The position numbers and the translations under genes were made by a program. The notes beneath the pieces were generated by a model. It was not told the origin of the DNA. It was given only the letters and a program-made list of their open reading frames with translations, and searched no databases. Source: Dolosigranulum savutiense (lineage in GTDB: Bacteria; Bacillota; Bacilli; Lactobacillales; Carnobacteriaceae_A). Taken from it: a stretch of DNA of 64,000 nt. Below, one piece after another: positions 27,423 through 37,287 of this stretch. Numbering within the stretch: the stretch's first letter is position 1; every line of letters starts with the position of its first letter. Location of the stretch: contig NZ_CP142435.1 in NCBI RefSeq assembly GCF_039830095.1, positions 744,001 through 808,000 of the forward strand, given 5' to 3'.

Positions 27423-28337
27423 ATGTCACTATTTAAAGGCTTACTCATTACAACTGCAACCCTGTTACTCACTGCTTGTGGCCAAACTAGCGACAATACT
27501 CCTGAGAACAATACAACCGCCCAAACCGAAGAAACCGCTGAAGAACCTACTACTGTTAGAATTGGTGTTGTAGGAGAAGGGGACGGAGATGTCTGGCAAG
27601 ATATCGAGCGCCGCTTAGCAGAGGATGGCATCGAGCTAGAAATTGTCGTCTTCGGAGACTACCACCAGCCCAACAAAGCATTGGCTGCCGGCGATCTTGA
27701 GCTGAACGCTTTCCAACATACTGCCTTCTTAGCGGAGTATGTGCGTGACACCGGAGATGATATCGTTCCGATTGGCTACACTGGCTACTCTCCTGTTTAC
27801 TTGTATGGAAAAGATGGCATAGATGCCATTGAAGATATCCCTGCTGGCTCCCGTATTGGTATCCCTAATACCGTGACAAATGCTGAGCGATCACTACTGG
27901 CACTTGAAGATGTAGGTCTGATTACACTAGCGCCTGATGTAGGCTTCACACCAACCATTGATGATGTTCTAGAGGTTCATAATGACATTGAACTAGTCGA
28001 ATTAGACCCTTCACAACTTTACCGTTCACTAGGAGACTTAGATCTCGTCACCCTCAGTTCTGGAGCTGTCACGGATGCTGGGCTAGATCCAGCAGATGCA
28101 CTCTATAATGATGTAGAAGCAGGCGCTGAGATTAATGATACGAAGAAAAACTTCATCGCTGCCCGCCGCGAAGATAAAGACTCCGAAATTTTTGCCCGCA
28201 TCGTAGAAGAATACCAAACCGAAGAAACAACCGCTATTCTAAAAAAAGTTAGCGCCTCACTTCCAATCTGGACCGAGAATGATGACCCATTAGCAGACTT
28301 CGAAGCACTTCTAGAAGAACTCAATGCACAAAAATAA
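27423..28337 (+). CDS. Methionine-binding lipoprotein 2 (diverged copy)
   Basis: 304 aa NlpA/MetQ-family lipoprotein (lipobox LLLTACGQT) next to metQ. It shares VRIGVVGEG-DVW, FGDYHQPNKALAAGDLELNA and DPSQLYRSLGDLDL but is clearly diverged and carries a C-terminal extension of about 25 residues (DDPLADFEALLEEL). A second binding protein may widen the range, for example to methionine sulfoxide or D-methionine. That is inference. Confidence 0.9.
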   Translation: MSLFKGLLITTATLLLTACGQTSDNTPENNTTAQTEETAEEPTTVRIGVVGEGDGDVWQDIERRLAEDGIELEIVVFGDYHQPNKALAAGDLELNAFQHTAFLAEYVRDTGDDIVPIGYTGYSPVYLYGKDGIDAIEDIPAGSRIGIPNTVTNAERSLLALEDVGLITLAPDVGFTPTIDDVLEVHNDIELVELDPSQLYRSLGDLDLVTLSSGAVTDAGLDPADALYNDVEAGAEINDTKKNFIAARREDKDSEIFARIVEEYQTEETTAILKKVSASLPIWTENDDPLADFEALLEELNAQK

Positions 28338-28353
28338 ATAGAAACTTCTTAAT

Positions 28354-28388
28354 AAACTCAGCTTTCCTCATAAGATAGCTGAGTTTTT
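28354..28388 (+). terminator. metNIQ operon terminator
   Basis: AAACTCAGCT and AGCTGAGTTTTT pair around a 14-nt loop. Confidence 0.8.
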
Positions 28389-28467
28389 AATGTTCTACTT
28401 GCTTTTTGTCAAAAATAATTGGTACACTTAATAAGTATGTAATACATCAATATGTTAGGAGCTTATT

Positions 28468-28830
28468 ATGTCACAACGAATCAAATATACTTTATACACG
28501 CTATTAGGTGGGCTAATCGCCTTCCCGACTGCTATCATGCTAACTTCTCACTTCACCGCCGCTCAAAAAGGGATGCTTCACGGCACCCTATCACTTATTT
28601 TATTTGGGCTGATTGTGTATCTCTGGTGTTCGTTCAAGCCCTTCACTTGGCAAAAAGTAGGACTCACTCTTCTTTGGTTAGCTGCTTTTATTTGGGGCTT
28701 ACCGCTTGCGATTGAGTTGGTTGCTTTTCTCCCAACTGTACTGAAAGGCATTCTCCACGCGGCCGTCATCGTCCTCTTTATTGTCTTATTTGTCATGATT
28801 TGGTATAAACCACTCAAACCCACTCAATAG
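28468..28830 (+). CDS. Four-helix membrane protein, copy 1 (full length)
   Basis: 120 aa, four hydrophobic helices; starts MSQRIKYTLYTLLGGLIAF behind TAGGAGC. The copy at 34332 lacks residues of the first hairpin (88 aa). Both copies face a pcp gene across a shared hairpin, as part of a duplicated block. The function is unknown. Confidence 0.75.
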   Translation: MSQRIKYTLYTLLGGLIAFPTAIMLTSHFTAAQKGMLHGTLSLILFGLIVYLWCSFKPFTWQKVGLTLLWLAAFIWGLPLAIELVAFLPTVLKGILHAAVIVLFIVLFVMIWYKPLKPTQ

Positions 28831-28840
28831 TCATTCAAAA

Positions 28841-28882
28841 AACCTCGATATTCCGCCCACTAACGGACGGAATATCGAGGTT
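28841..28882. terminator. Perfect hairpin between convergent genes (copy 1)
   Basis: AACCTCGATATTCCG pairs with CGGAATATCGAGGTT over 12 nt. The same element recurs at 34609-34651. Confidence 0.85.
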
Positions 28883-28886
28883 TTGT

Positions 28887-29234
28887 TTATCTCTTAGTGC
28901 GTTGCGCCTCCGGTAACTTGCAGATCATCTTTGTCTTTGAAGTTAACGATCGCTTCAATGCTTGATACATAATATGATTGCAAACAAATGTCCCCGCCGT
29001 ATTCGACACCGAACTTGGCAATCCCGCTTCTTTAATCGCTTCAACCATTGCTTTAATCGGAAGCGTTGCTTCTTCTAAGACAACCGCCGACTTGTGAAAG
29101 ACGGTAGGAATCTCTAACTTCACAATTTCGGTGCCACCAATCTCATCTGACAAACCTTTCACCGCTTCAATCGCGGGATTCATACTTTCGTCACCGAACG
29201 GGTCAAATCCTGTTACTAAAATTTTCATCATCAA
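28887..29234 (-). pseudogene. Decayed pyroglutamyl peptidase copy
   Basis: Begins [20 protein letters not shown] like the intact pcp at 34663-35310. The segment from LAHQPDVVL to APAYFA (about 47 residues, including the catalytic-Glu region) is deleted, and the 3' end is deleted and shifted after CNHIMYQAL, so the His of the triad is gone. Non-functional duplicate. Confidence 0.88.
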
Positions 29235-29309
29235 ACGCCCCCAATTATTATTTTGTCTAGTTCATATGTTCCGCACTTCCACTCTAACATGCCTGAAATT
29301 ACCAGTCAC

Positions 29310-29436
29310 TTAAAACGCCCAGAAGTACATCAACGGCACGTACATCAACAGCATCACCACGGCCACAAGCACTTGTTGGCGAATCACACCATACTCATCA
29401 TGCATCTCGAGTAAGGCGGCCGGCAATGCGTTAAAA
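29310..29436 (-). pseudogene. DUF979 C-terminal remnant
   Basis: Matches the last about 42 codons of the DUF979 gene (35407-35530): same MYFWAF-like end, same 'DEYGVIRQQVLVA' region, with scattered base changes. It breaks off at about 29436, where the upstream region of the TetR gene begins. Together with the pcp relic it proves an ancient duplication of the block. Confidence 0.8.
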
Positions 29437-29496
29437 ATCTTTTTTATCCGTTAATGTTTATTTTTAAAGTTAACTTAATTTTTTATTTAATTTAAC

Positions 29497-29550
29497 TTGA
29501 CAATAACTATCTCAAGTGCTAGACTTAAATAAACCGACATAAGTGTCGGT
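29497..29550 (+). promoter_or_regulatory. TetR-gene promoter and operator
   Basis: TTGACA (29497) and TAGACT (29520) with a 17-bp spacer, then the perfect palindrome ACCGACATAAGTGTCGGT (29533-29550) just downstream of the -10, an ideal place for autorepression. Confidence 0.8.
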
Positions 29551-29566
29551 AAAAGGAGATGATCTT

Positions 29567-30163
29567 TTGAGTAAAAAACTTTCTGCTGACAAACGTAAAC
29601 ATCAGATACAACAAGCTGCTAAAGAAATATTTTTAAAGAAGGGATTTGATCGCACTGTAATGAAAGATATTATGGAAGCAACAGGTCTTTCACGCGGAGG
29701 ATTATACCATCATTACTCTTCCACATCCGAGATTTTATGCGACATATTGAAGACAGGAAATCAACAACGAATAGACACAATGGAGAAAACTTTTGACCAA
29801 TCAACTGAGCGCTCCAGCACCGTATTAGCACAACTCACTGTGGACAAAATGTTAGCTTACAATGATTACTTAAGGATTTATGTTATGTTCCTATCCGAAT
29901 TAAAGAATGATCAATCTTTAATTGAGTTACATGATCAATTAAAAGCCATGTCCATCGCTAATATTCAAGAACTGCTCAAACAATTCGATTATCCACCTTT
30001 ACCAGACAACCAATATGAGTTCTTAACGAATCTCATCAATACTTTTTTAGTGGGGTGTGATGTGCTAGGTGTAAGAGAGAATTTTAACAAGCAGCGCTCA
30101 GCTCTTGTGTGTATGTTGAAGACATATTTTGACACTATTAATGAAAGCGAGGAAAAACAATGA
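29567..30163 (+). CDS. TetR/AcrR-family repressor
   Basis: 198 aa. N-terminal helix-turn-helix KEIFLKKGFDRTVMKDIMEA followed by TGLSRGGLYHHYSS; the C-terminal ligand domain is unassigned. TTG 29567 is 8 nt after AAGGAG and is preferred over a GTG at 29543 that lies inside the operator. The stop overlaps the exporter start by 4 bp, so it most likely controls the two-gene ABC exporter and senses its substrate. Confidence 0.9.
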   Translation: MSKKLSADKRKHQIQQAAKEIFLKKGFDRTVMKDIMEATGLSRGGLYHHYSSTSEILCDILKTGNQQRIDTMEKTFDQSTERSSTVLAQLTVDKMLAYNDYLRIYVMFLSELKNDQSLIELHDQLKAMSIANIQELLKQFDYPPLPDNQYEFLTNLINTFLVGCDVLGVRENFNKQRSALVCMLKTYFDTINESEEKQ

Positions 30164-31878
30164 ATTTAATAAAACAATATATCCGGGAAAATAAACTGGC
30201 TTATTTTTTCTCAGTCATATGTGCCATCTTAGGAGTAATTTCCAATCTTTTCATCTATATTATACTAAGCCGTATGATAGTTGCGTTAATTGATGGAGGA
30301 ATTACGATAAACTATTATCTCCATCATATACTGTGGATTTTTGCATGTCTAGTTATAAAAGAAAGCGTCATGACACTTTCAACAATGATTTCTCATGCGA
30401 CAACTTACCATATTATACGAGATATCCGCAAAGATCTGATGGACAAACTATTCAAGATGCCTTTGGGAGATATTTTAAGCGAATCATCTGGAAAATTAAA
30501 AGATATTATTGTCAATCAAGTGGACAACACCGAAACAACTTTGGCTCATATTATTCCTGAAATGACGGCTAATATACTGGGCCCCATTGTCCTATTTATC
30601 TATATGTTAACACTAGACTGGCGAGTAACGCTCTTATCACTTATTCCATTAGGTGTTGGTATATTATTTATGATGCCTCCAATGAAGCGAGCAAAAGTGA
30701 AGTTCCCGCAAGCGGTTAAAATTGGTCAACGTATGAACAACATAATCGTTGAATATATTAACGGCATTGAAGTCATTCGGGCCTTCAATCAACGCAACAA
30801 ATCTTACACAAAATATAGCGATATCGTCTATGAAAAAGCTTCTTATCACTACAATTGGTTAAAAGAGAATGCAACTGATTATGCAGCTAGTCTTTCGATT
30901 GCTCCAATGGGGATTTTAACTATTATTCCATTTGGCCTCTACTTTACAATGGTGGGGTCTCTAGATGGCGGGGTGTTGCTGACATTAATTATTTTGTCTT
31001 TTGGAACGATTCAGCATATTATGAAAATTATGATGTTTGAAGATGATTTGGGAAGAGTGTCAACTATTTTTGGTGAGATAGAGACTATTTTGTCTCACGA
31101 TGACCTTCTCCATGCAAATACACCTGTCGACATTGACACGTATGATATCCACTTAGAAAATGTTGACTTTTCTTATGACGGCGAGAAAAAAATCCTTGAT
31201 CAGATTAGCTTGAAGATAGAAGAAGGTGCTGTCCATGCATTAGTTGGTGAATCCGGTTCAGGGAAATCAACCATCGCCAAGTTAATGGCAGGATTTTGGG
31301 ACGTCGATAATGGTCACATAACAATTGGTGGTGCAGATATGCAAGATATACCCCTAGAGACCCTATCTAGTCTTATCTCTTATGTGTCACAAGATAACTT
31401 CTTGTTCGATATATCGATTAAAGATAATATCCGGATTGGAAAAGACGATGCCAGTGATCAGGATATTGTAGAAATTTGCCAAAAAGCAGGTTGCCATGAC
31501 TTTATTATGAACTTATCGAATGGTTATGACACGGTTGCTGGTGAAGGTGGTAGCCATCTCTCTGGTGGTGAAAGACAGCGTATCTCTATCGCTCGGGCAA
31601 TGATCAAAGATGCACCAATCATTATACTTGACGAAGCAACATCTTATATTGACCCTGAAAACGAAGCCTTAATTCAAGGAGCCATATCAGAGTTAGTTGA
31701 AGGGAAAACATTAATTATTATTGCCCATCGATTAAACACCATTACAAACGTTGATACCATTTTTGTTATTAAGAATGGAAAATTAATTGAATCAGGAACA
31801 CATACAGAATTATTAGAAGGATCAAGTCACTACAATGACTTATGGCAAGCAGCCTTGAAAGGAGCAGACAATGATTAA
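30160..31878 (+). CDS. ABC exporter half-transporter 1 of a heterodimer
   Basis: 572 aa: six-helix exporter domain (1 to about 310) then ATPase with GESGSGKSTIAKLMAGFW, LSGGERQRISIARAM, IIILDEATSYIDPENE and a His switch (IIAHRL). The DPENE ending after Walker B is shared with YbtP/IrtA-like exporters-turned-importers and with many drug exporters. Overlaps both neighbours by a few bases; it probably dimerises with the next protein. Confidence 0.92.
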   Translation: MNLIKQYIRENKLAYFFSVICAILGVISNLFIYIILSRMIVALIDGGITINYYLHHILWIFACLVIKESVMTLSTMISHATTYHIIRDIRKDLMDKLFKMPLGDILSESSGKLKDIIVNQVDNTETTLAHIIPEMTANILGPIVLFIYMLTLDWRVTLLSLIPLGVGILFMMPPMKRAKVKFPQAVKIGQRMNNIIVEYINGIEVIRAFNQRNKSYTKYSDIVYEKASYHYNWLKENATDYAASLSIAPMGILTIIPFGLYFTMVGSLDGGVLLTLIILSFGTIQHIMKIMMFEDDLGRVSTIFGEIETILSHDDLLHANTPVDIDTYDIHLENVDFSYDGEKKILDQISLKIEEGAVHALVGESGSGKSTIAKLMAGFWDVDNGHITIGGADMQDIPLETLSSLISYVSQDNFLFDISIKDNIRIGKDDASDQDIVEICQKAGCHDFIMNLSNGYDTVAGEGGSHLSGGERQRISIARAMIKDAPIIILDEATSYIDPENEALIQGAISELVEGKTLIIIAHRLNTITNVDTIFVIKNGKLIESGTHTELLEGSSHYNDLWQAALKGADND

Positions 31879-33607
31879 TACATTTAAAAAGCTATGGTAC
31901 TTTTCCAAAGAAGAACAACCCTACATTAAACAATCCATTATCATCAATTTTTTAGGAGCGATCTTTAATGCGTTGCAATTTGGAGGGATTTATTACGCAG
32001 TTCTTGCTATCATAAATCATGATGTTACCATTCAAACAATTGCCGTATCCATACTCTTTTTAACTCTAAGCATTATTGGGGTTGTCGTCTCCAAAAGAAA
32101 TGCTATGCTTAAACAAACACATGCTGGTTACTTTATGGCTGCTCATAAGCGAATAAGTTTAGGTGAGAAAATAAAACGCGTGCCTATGGGATTTTTTACC
32201 GACGTTAGCCTTGGAAATTTAACAGCTATTGCGACCACTAACTTAGATAATATAGAAATTTGGGTGCCGACATTATTTGTTTTAGTTATAGGTGGGTTGC
32301 TCAATTCCATTGTCTTTATTCTCTCTTTATTTTTCTTCTCCTACAAGGTGGGATTGGTTGCGGTTATTGGCTCAATTTTGTTCTTGAGTATCATTGCACT
32401 CATGCAGAGAAAATCAAGTGCTGCTGCTGATGAAATTCACACTATTCAATCTTCGCTAACAAAAGAAGTCTTAACAACTCTGCAAGGTATGCAAGTCATA
32501 AAATCATACAATCTCAGTGGTAAGAACAATACACAACTAGATGAAACAATTAACCAGGCTAGCAAAGCGAGCTTATCTTTAGAAAAGAAAATAGTCCTAT
32601 ATGCTCTAATTGCTAAGCTAATCATTGCCATCACGATCGTCTCCATGTTAATACTATCTGTCAGCAGTTATTTTTCAGGCGACAGTATGTTAGCCCACAC
32701 AATTATGATTTTCATTGCAAGCTTCGTGATCTTTGACGGTCTACTTACATCTGGTTCAGCCTTAACCATGCTCAGATCAGTCGAAAACACAATAGATTCT
32801 TATGATTACGTCCACAGTATTGAAGATATGCCAGAAGGAGATATTGACATCCCTATCAAAACACATAATATCACCTTTAAAAATGTTAGCTTTTCCTACG
32901 ATAAACGTAACATATTAAATAATATTTCAGCAAAGATTGATGAACACTCTATGACCGCTATTGTGGGGCCATCTGGTTCAGGCAAGACAACTTTTTGTAA
33001 TCTTATTTCTCGAGCTTGGGACGTGAATTCAGGTGAGATCTTAATTGGAGACATCAATATTAAAGACTATACGAAAGAAACATTAATGGATACCATCTCG
33101 ATGGTTTTCCAAGATGTGTATCTCTTTGAAGATACAATCGAAAATAATATTAAATTCGGAAAACCAAACGCTAATCGTGAAGAAATCATCACTGCAGCAA
33201 AACAAGCCCGCTGTCATGAATTCATTATGACATTACCTGATCAATACCAGACACAAATTGGTGAAGGTGGAGCCAGTCTTTCCGGTGGTGAACGTCAGCG
33301 TATTTCTATCGCACGAGCAATGCTTAAAGATGCACCGATTATTATCTTTGATGAAGCGACCGCTAACATTGACCCTGAAAATGAAGATAAATTAAAAGAA
33401 GCCATTGAATCCTTAATTAGTAATAAAACAGTCATTATGATCGCCCATCGCTTGAAGACGATACTCAATGCCGATCAAATTTTAGTATTAGACAACGGAG
33501 ATATTGTCGAACGGGGTACCCATGATGAACTGGTAGATAACAACGGACTCTACAATACACTCATTCAAGCTAAACAAGCCGCTACATTATGGAAATTAGA
33601 CAATTAA
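31871..33607 (+). CDS. ABC exporter half-transporter 2 of a heterodimer
   Basis: 578 aa, same architecture: six helices, then GPSGSGKTTFCNLISRAWD, LSGGERQRISIARAM, IIIFDEATANIDPENE and IAHRLKTI. Starts 8 bp inside the preceding gene. Substrate unknown; the TetR partner suggests a toxic small molecule, but the DPENE pair type also occurs in siderophore uptake. A terminator follows at 33612. Confidence 0.92.
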   Translation: MINTFKKLWYFSKEEQPYIKQSIIINFLGAIFNALQFGGIYYAVLAIINHDVTIQTIAVSILFLTLSIIGVVVSKRNAMLKQTHAGYFMAAHKRISLGEKIKRVPMGFFTDVSLGNLTAIATTNLDNIEIWVPTLFVLVIGGLLNSIVFILSLFFFSYKVGLVAVIGSILFLSIIALMQRKSSAAADEIHTIQSSLTKEVLTTLQGMQVIKSYNLSGKNNTQLDETINQASKASLSLEKKIVLYALIAKLIIAITIVSMLILSVSSYFSGDSMLAHTIMIFIASFVIFDGLLTSGSALTMLRSVENTIDSYDYVHSIEDMPEGDIDIPIKTHNITFKNVSFSYDKRNILNNISAKIDEHSMTAIVGPSGSGKTTFCNLISRAWDVNSGEILIGDINIKDYTKETLMDTISMVFQDVYLFEDTIENNIKFGKPNANREEIITAAKQARCHEFIMTLPDQYQTQIGEGGASLSGGERQRISIARAMLKDAPIIIFDEATANIDPENEDKLKEAIESLISNKTVIMIAHRLKTILNADQILVLDNGDIVERGTHDELVDNNGLYNTLIQAKQAATLWKLDN

Positions 33608-33611
33608 ACAA

Positions 33612-33646
33612 CAAGGGATGAGTTTAATAGAGCTCATCCTTTTTTG
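33612..33646 (+). terminator. Exporter operon terminator
   Basis: AAGGGATGAG pairs with CTCATCCTTTTTT. Confidence 0.8.
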
Positions 33647-33726
33647 ATATTATCTTAAAATCGATTTCAACGTATGCTATACTGATAATGAAACACTACA
33701 AATATTCAAAAGGGGGAACTCACATC

Positions 33727-34149
33727 ATGCAAGGCGTTGATTTATCTGAAGAGAAGCAAGAATTAGAAGAGGCCATCCGTCAGCTAGGATTCATTCCCAA
33801 CCATAATTACTTCCGAACGGCACGCGGCATTCACCCTCTTTTAAATATATTTATTCGCACCAAATCTTTTTATTATCTTGTCTTTACGGATGACTACCTA
33901 ATTATGATGTGGCTAGATTATCCCTTTGACAACAATATCGGAGATCATTACGTACAAATCCCACATAAAGATTTGTCTAATTTTTCTGTTGAACAAGTCA
34001 TCCGTGGGTACTATATTTACTTTGTATATAATGAAGAATCATACTATCTATATATTGATGACGATCCACTAATACGACGCACCCCCAATTACTCTGGTCG
34101 TAACTTTCGGTGGCTAAAAGAAGAAAATTTTAAAGGATTACTTGATTGA
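33727..34149 (+). CDS. Uncharacterised protein, paralogue of 4090-4578
   Basis: 140 aa from ATG 33727 (AAGGGGGAAC 7 nt upstream). Shares NHNYFRTARG, YYLVFTDDYLIMMW, GYYIYFVYNEESYYLYI and the end NFRWLKEENFKGLL with the protein at 4090. Probably a stand-alone single-domain soluble protein. Unknown function; position after an exporter operon but with its own promoter region. Confidence 0.7.
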   Translation: MQGVDLSEEKQELEEAIRQLGFIPNHNYFRTARGIHPLLNIFIRTKSFYYLVFTDDYLIMMWLDYPFDNNIGDHYVQIPHKDLSNFSVEQVIRGYYIYFVYNEESYYLYIDDDPLIRRTPNYSGRNFRWLKEENFKGLLD

Positions 34150-34331
34150 TCGCTCAATCCAAGTGCTTAAAAATTGTCCACTTCTACCAACTTGAGAACG
34201 AATAGAAGCTCCTTGATAAACTCAGCTTTTCTCATAAGATGGATGAGTCTTTGATTCTCTACTTGCTTTTTATTAAAAATAATTGGTAAACTTAATAAGT
34301 ATGTAATCCATTAATATGTTAGGACCTTACT

Positions 34332-34598
34332 ATGTCACAACGAATCAAATATACTTTATACACGCTATTAGGTGGGCTGATTGTGTATCTCTGGTGTTCG
34401 TTCAAGCCCTTCACTTGGCAAAAAGCAGGACTCACTCTTCTTTGGTTAGCTGCTTTTATTTGGGGCTTACCGCTTGCGATTGAGCTGGTTGCTTTTCTCC
34501 CCACTGTACTGAAAGGCATTCTCCACGCGGCCGTCATCGTCCTCTTCATCGTCTTATTTGTCATGATTTGGTATAAACCACTCAAATCAGCTCAATAG
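34332..34598 (+). CDS. Membrane protein, copy 2 with internal deletion
   Basis: 88 aa. Identical start MSQRIKYTLYTLLGG, then it jumps to LIVYLWCSFKPFTWQK; 32 residues of copy 1 (28468) are missing in frame between two near-identical GGGCTGAT/GGGCTAAT segments. The ribosome site is weakened (AGGACC). It may still give a three-helix protein. Confidence 0.6.
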   Translation: MSQRIKYTLYTLLGGLIVYLWCSFKPFTWQKAGLTLLWLAAFIWGLPLAIELVAFLPTVLKGILHAAVIVLFIVLFVMIWYKPLKSAQ

Positions 34599-34608
34599 TC
34601 ACTCAAAA

Positions 34609-34651
34609 AACCTCGATATTCCGCCCACTAACGGACGGAGTATCGAGGTTT
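34609..34651. terminator. Hairpin between convergent genes (copy 2)
   Basis: Same stem as at 28841 with one mismatch; ends both the small membrane gene and pcp. Confidence 0.8.
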
Positions 34652-34662
34652 TGTTTATCTCT

Positions 34663-35310
34663 TTAATGCGTTGCGCCTCCGGTAACTTGCAGATCATCTT
34701 TATCTTTGAAGTTAACGATTGCTTCAATGCTGGCTTCCAGACCACGCGTAATGTCTGCTAGTGACATCGATGCTTTACCCGGCTTATCCACCACTTGCTC
34801 TGGCATAAATGGAATGTGAACAAAGCCCGCTCGCGCAGCTGGCAAGTGCTGCTCAGCTAGGTACAATGCTTGATACATAATATGATTGCACACAAATGTC
34901 CCCGCCGAATTCGACACTGAACTTGGCAATCCCGCTTCTTTAATCGCTTCAACCATTGCCTTAATCGGAAGTGTTGCGAAGTAAGCGGGTGCACCCTCTT
35001 CACGAATAGCCATATCAACCGGCTGATTCCCCTCATTATCTTCAATACGAGCGTCATCTTGGTTAATCGCCACACGCTCAGGTGTAATACCTGTTCGTCC
35101 ACCTGCTTGTCCAACACATAGCACAACATCCGGCTGGTGCGCCAGCATTGCTTCTTCTAAGACAGCTGCCGACTTGTGGAAGACAGTTGGGATCTCTAGC
35201 TTAATAATCTCAGCACCACTAATCTCATCTGACAAACCTTTCACCGCTTCAATCGCGGGATTCATACTTTCCCCACCGAATGGGTCAAATCCTGTTACTA
35301 AAATCTTCAT
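34663..35310 (-). CDS. pcp: Pyrrolidone-carboxylate peptidase
   Basis: Removes N-terminal pyroglutamate from peptides; cytoplasmic Cys peptidase. 215 aa from ATG 35310 (AAAGGAG 7 nt upstream), exactly the family length. Triad: Glu in [13 protein letters not shown], Cys in [13 protein letters not shown] and His in [11 protein letters not shown]. Downstream of the DUF969/DUF979 pair, which commonly accompanies pcp; the pair may transport the peptide or 5-oxoproline (inference). Confidence 0.95.
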   Translation of the reverse strand: MKILVTGFDPFGGESMNPAIEAVKGLSDEISGAEIIKLEIPTVFHKSAAVLEEAMLAHQPDVVLCVGQAGGRTGITPERVAINQDDARIEDNEGNQPVDMAIREEGAPAYFATLPIKAMVEAIKEAGLPSSVSNSAGTFVCNHIMYQALYLAEQHLPAARAGFVHIPFMPEQVVDKPGKASMSLADITRGLEASIEAIVNFKDKDDLQVTGGATH

Positions 35311-35406
35311 CCTAAAACTCCTTTGTCTGTTATTCTGTTGAATCATCTGATTGTCATACATCTTTCACTCTAACACGTCAGTCATCTGTAAGCAATAATC
35401 AGCGAC

Positions 35407-36369
35407 TTAGAACGCCCAGAAGTACATTAATGGAATATGCGCCAACAACATTGCGAGCGCGACAAACACTTGCTGGCGAATAACGCCATACTCGTCCTGC
35501 ATCTCTAGCAGAGCCGCTGGTAACGCATTGAAGTTCCCAGCCATTGGGGTAATCAATGTTCCACAATAACCAGCTGTCAGTGCGAGTGCACTGGCTACAA
35601 CCGGATCTCCACCCAGTGAGAAGACGAACGGAATCCCAACACCTGCCGTAATGACCGCAAACGCAGCAAAGGCATTTCCCATAATAATTGTAAAAATAAA
35701 CATCCCTAAAACATAAGCTAATACACCGAATAAGCGGCTCCCTTCTGGAACAACTCCACCAATCATCTCAGCAATCACATCACCAACACCGGCTGCTGTG
35801 AAGACACTGCCTAACGCCGCTAACACTTGTGGTAAGATTCCCGTTGTGGACACTTGTTGCGTCATTCGACTATTCTGGTCCAACACATCACTAAATTCCG
35901 GCTTCAAGTAAATCACCATCAGAACAGCCCCTAGAAGCGCTCCAAATCCAATCACCACTTGGCCTGTTGCTGGTAATAACTGTGCCACAAATAAGGCAGT
36001 CACTCCCAAGGCTAGTACAGGTAGGAATACCGTATAGCCATGCTTCTCAGCGCGTCGTTCCACCACTTCATCTGGCGTTTCTGGTACGGTCCCGATTTGA
36101 ACTTGTTTGAATAATGTTAATAGACCCAAGATACAAATTAAGGCTCCAGATGCTTTATGGGGAATATATGATCCCATAATAAAGACAAATCCTAAAATCG
36201 CCCAAAAAGCACTTGTCCCTAAATAACGCGGATTCGATCGATCATGGAATGTCCGATAAGCGACATGCAAAATCTGAATCCCAATTATTATCACAATAAT
36301 CTCTAGCATCAGTGGTACATACTGCTCAACCGCTGCATTCCACTGTGCAAGTGTTGCTGAAATTCCCAT
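35407..36369 (-). CDS. DUF979 membrane protein
   Basis: 320 aa, about nine to ten membrane helices; conserved AGVGDVIAEMIGGVVPEGS and FPFVFS-like re-entrant segment AGVGIPFVFSLGGDPVV, TPMAGNFNALPAALLEM at the end. Starts one base inside the DUF969 gene; a permease pair linked to pcp. The substrate is not known. Confidence 0.9.
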   Translation of the reverse strand: MGISATLAQWNAAVEQYVPLMLEIIVIIIGIQILHVAYRTFHDRSNPRYLGTSAFWAILGFVFIMGSYIPHKASGALICILGLLTLFKQVQIGTVPETPDEVVERRAEKHGYTVFLPVLALGVTALFVAQLLPATGQVVIGFGALLGAVLMVIYLKPEFSDVLDQNSRMTQQVSTTGILPQVLAALGSVFTAAGVGDVIAEMIGGVVPEGSRLFGVLAYVLGMFIFTIIMGNAFAAFAVITAGVGIPFVFSLGGDPVVASALALTAGYCGTLITPMAGNFNALPAALLEMQDEYGVIRQQVFVALAMLLAHIPLMYFWAF

Positions 36370-37094
36370 TAGTTACCCTCCTTCTTATGACGCCCACGAA
36401 TTTTACGGTCAACGTAAAAGTTGTATGCTGTTCCGATTAAAGCACATAGAATCCCCGCTGGAATAGAAGCCAAAGCTAGCCCGGCTGGATTCGACTCATA
36501 CCCCAACTCAGCTAACGTTCCTGCCATCATCAAGACTCCCGCACTTCCGGCAAACATATTCTGTCCGAAGAAGTTTCCGAAGTTCTCATTAGCTGCCGCT
36601 AACCCTTTCACCGCATCATCTTCTGTATCACTCAAGAGCTGTTCCTGAGCAGCATCACTTGCCTTAGCCTCACTATCAGCAATTGACGCATTAATCGCTG
36701 CATCTCCCATTGGCTGAACAATCGGACGTACGAATGAAGCGTGACCACCTATTCGGATAGATAACATCCCTGCAATCAAGCGAAACACTAAGTAAACACT
36801 ATAAAATAAGCCCATCGTCAAATTCTTGAATCGCTCGATAAATTCTACCGCCTTAATCTTCAGTCCATAACTCTCTGCAATCCCAATAATTGGAATTGAT
36901 AAGTAAAAAATCGACACAAATCGCTGATTAACAAACGCTGAGCCCAACAACTCGAGAAACTCGCCGAAGCCAATCCCCGACACAAGCGCTGTCGCAATTC
37001 CGGCAATAATGACCGTTGATATCGTATCTAACTTCAACACAAAACCGACAACAATCACTAGAATACCGATTAATTTAATCCATTCCATAAACAA
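36369..37094 (-). CDS. DUF969 membrane protein
   Basis: 241 aa, about six helices. AGMLSIRIGGHASFVRPI and NFFGQNMFAGSAGVLMM are typical of the family; ends in a basic tail DRKIRGRHKKEG. First gene of the DUF969-DUF979-pcp operon; AGGTTTGTTT precedes the ATG. Confidence 0.9.
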   Translation of the reverse strand: MFMEWIKLIGILVIVVGFVLKLDTISTVIIAGIATALVSGIGFGEFLELLGSAFVNQRFVSIFYLSIPIIGIAESYGLKIKAVEFIERFKNLTMGLFYSVYLVFRLIAGMLSIRIGGHASFVRPIVQPMGDAAINASIADSEAKASDAAQEQLLSDTEDDAVKGLAAANENFGNFFGQNMFAGSAGVLMMAGTLAELGYESNPAGLALASIPAGILCALIGTAYNFYVDRKIRGRHKKEGN

Positions 37095-37287
37095 ACCTCC
37101 AAAAAAATATTATGTTGCCCAAACAACATTCCTCCATTATACACTACAATCCCCAGAATGTATGCATATTCACAAAAAATTAAACGTATTGTAATACAAT
37201 TCTTAGTGATTCAAGATAGATTATTTTCGATACACGTCACTTAAACATCTCATATACTTATTTGATTCCGTTTTTCAACATCTGTTA

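Noticed and set aside
27358-27573. 71-codon frame at the metQ junction
   Set aside because: Overlaps the signal-peptide region of the second MetQ in another frame; the MetQ lipobox frame is clearly the real one.
34857-35129. 90-codon minus-strand frame
   Set aside because: Second frame inside pcp on the same strand; pcp is complete with all catalytic residues.
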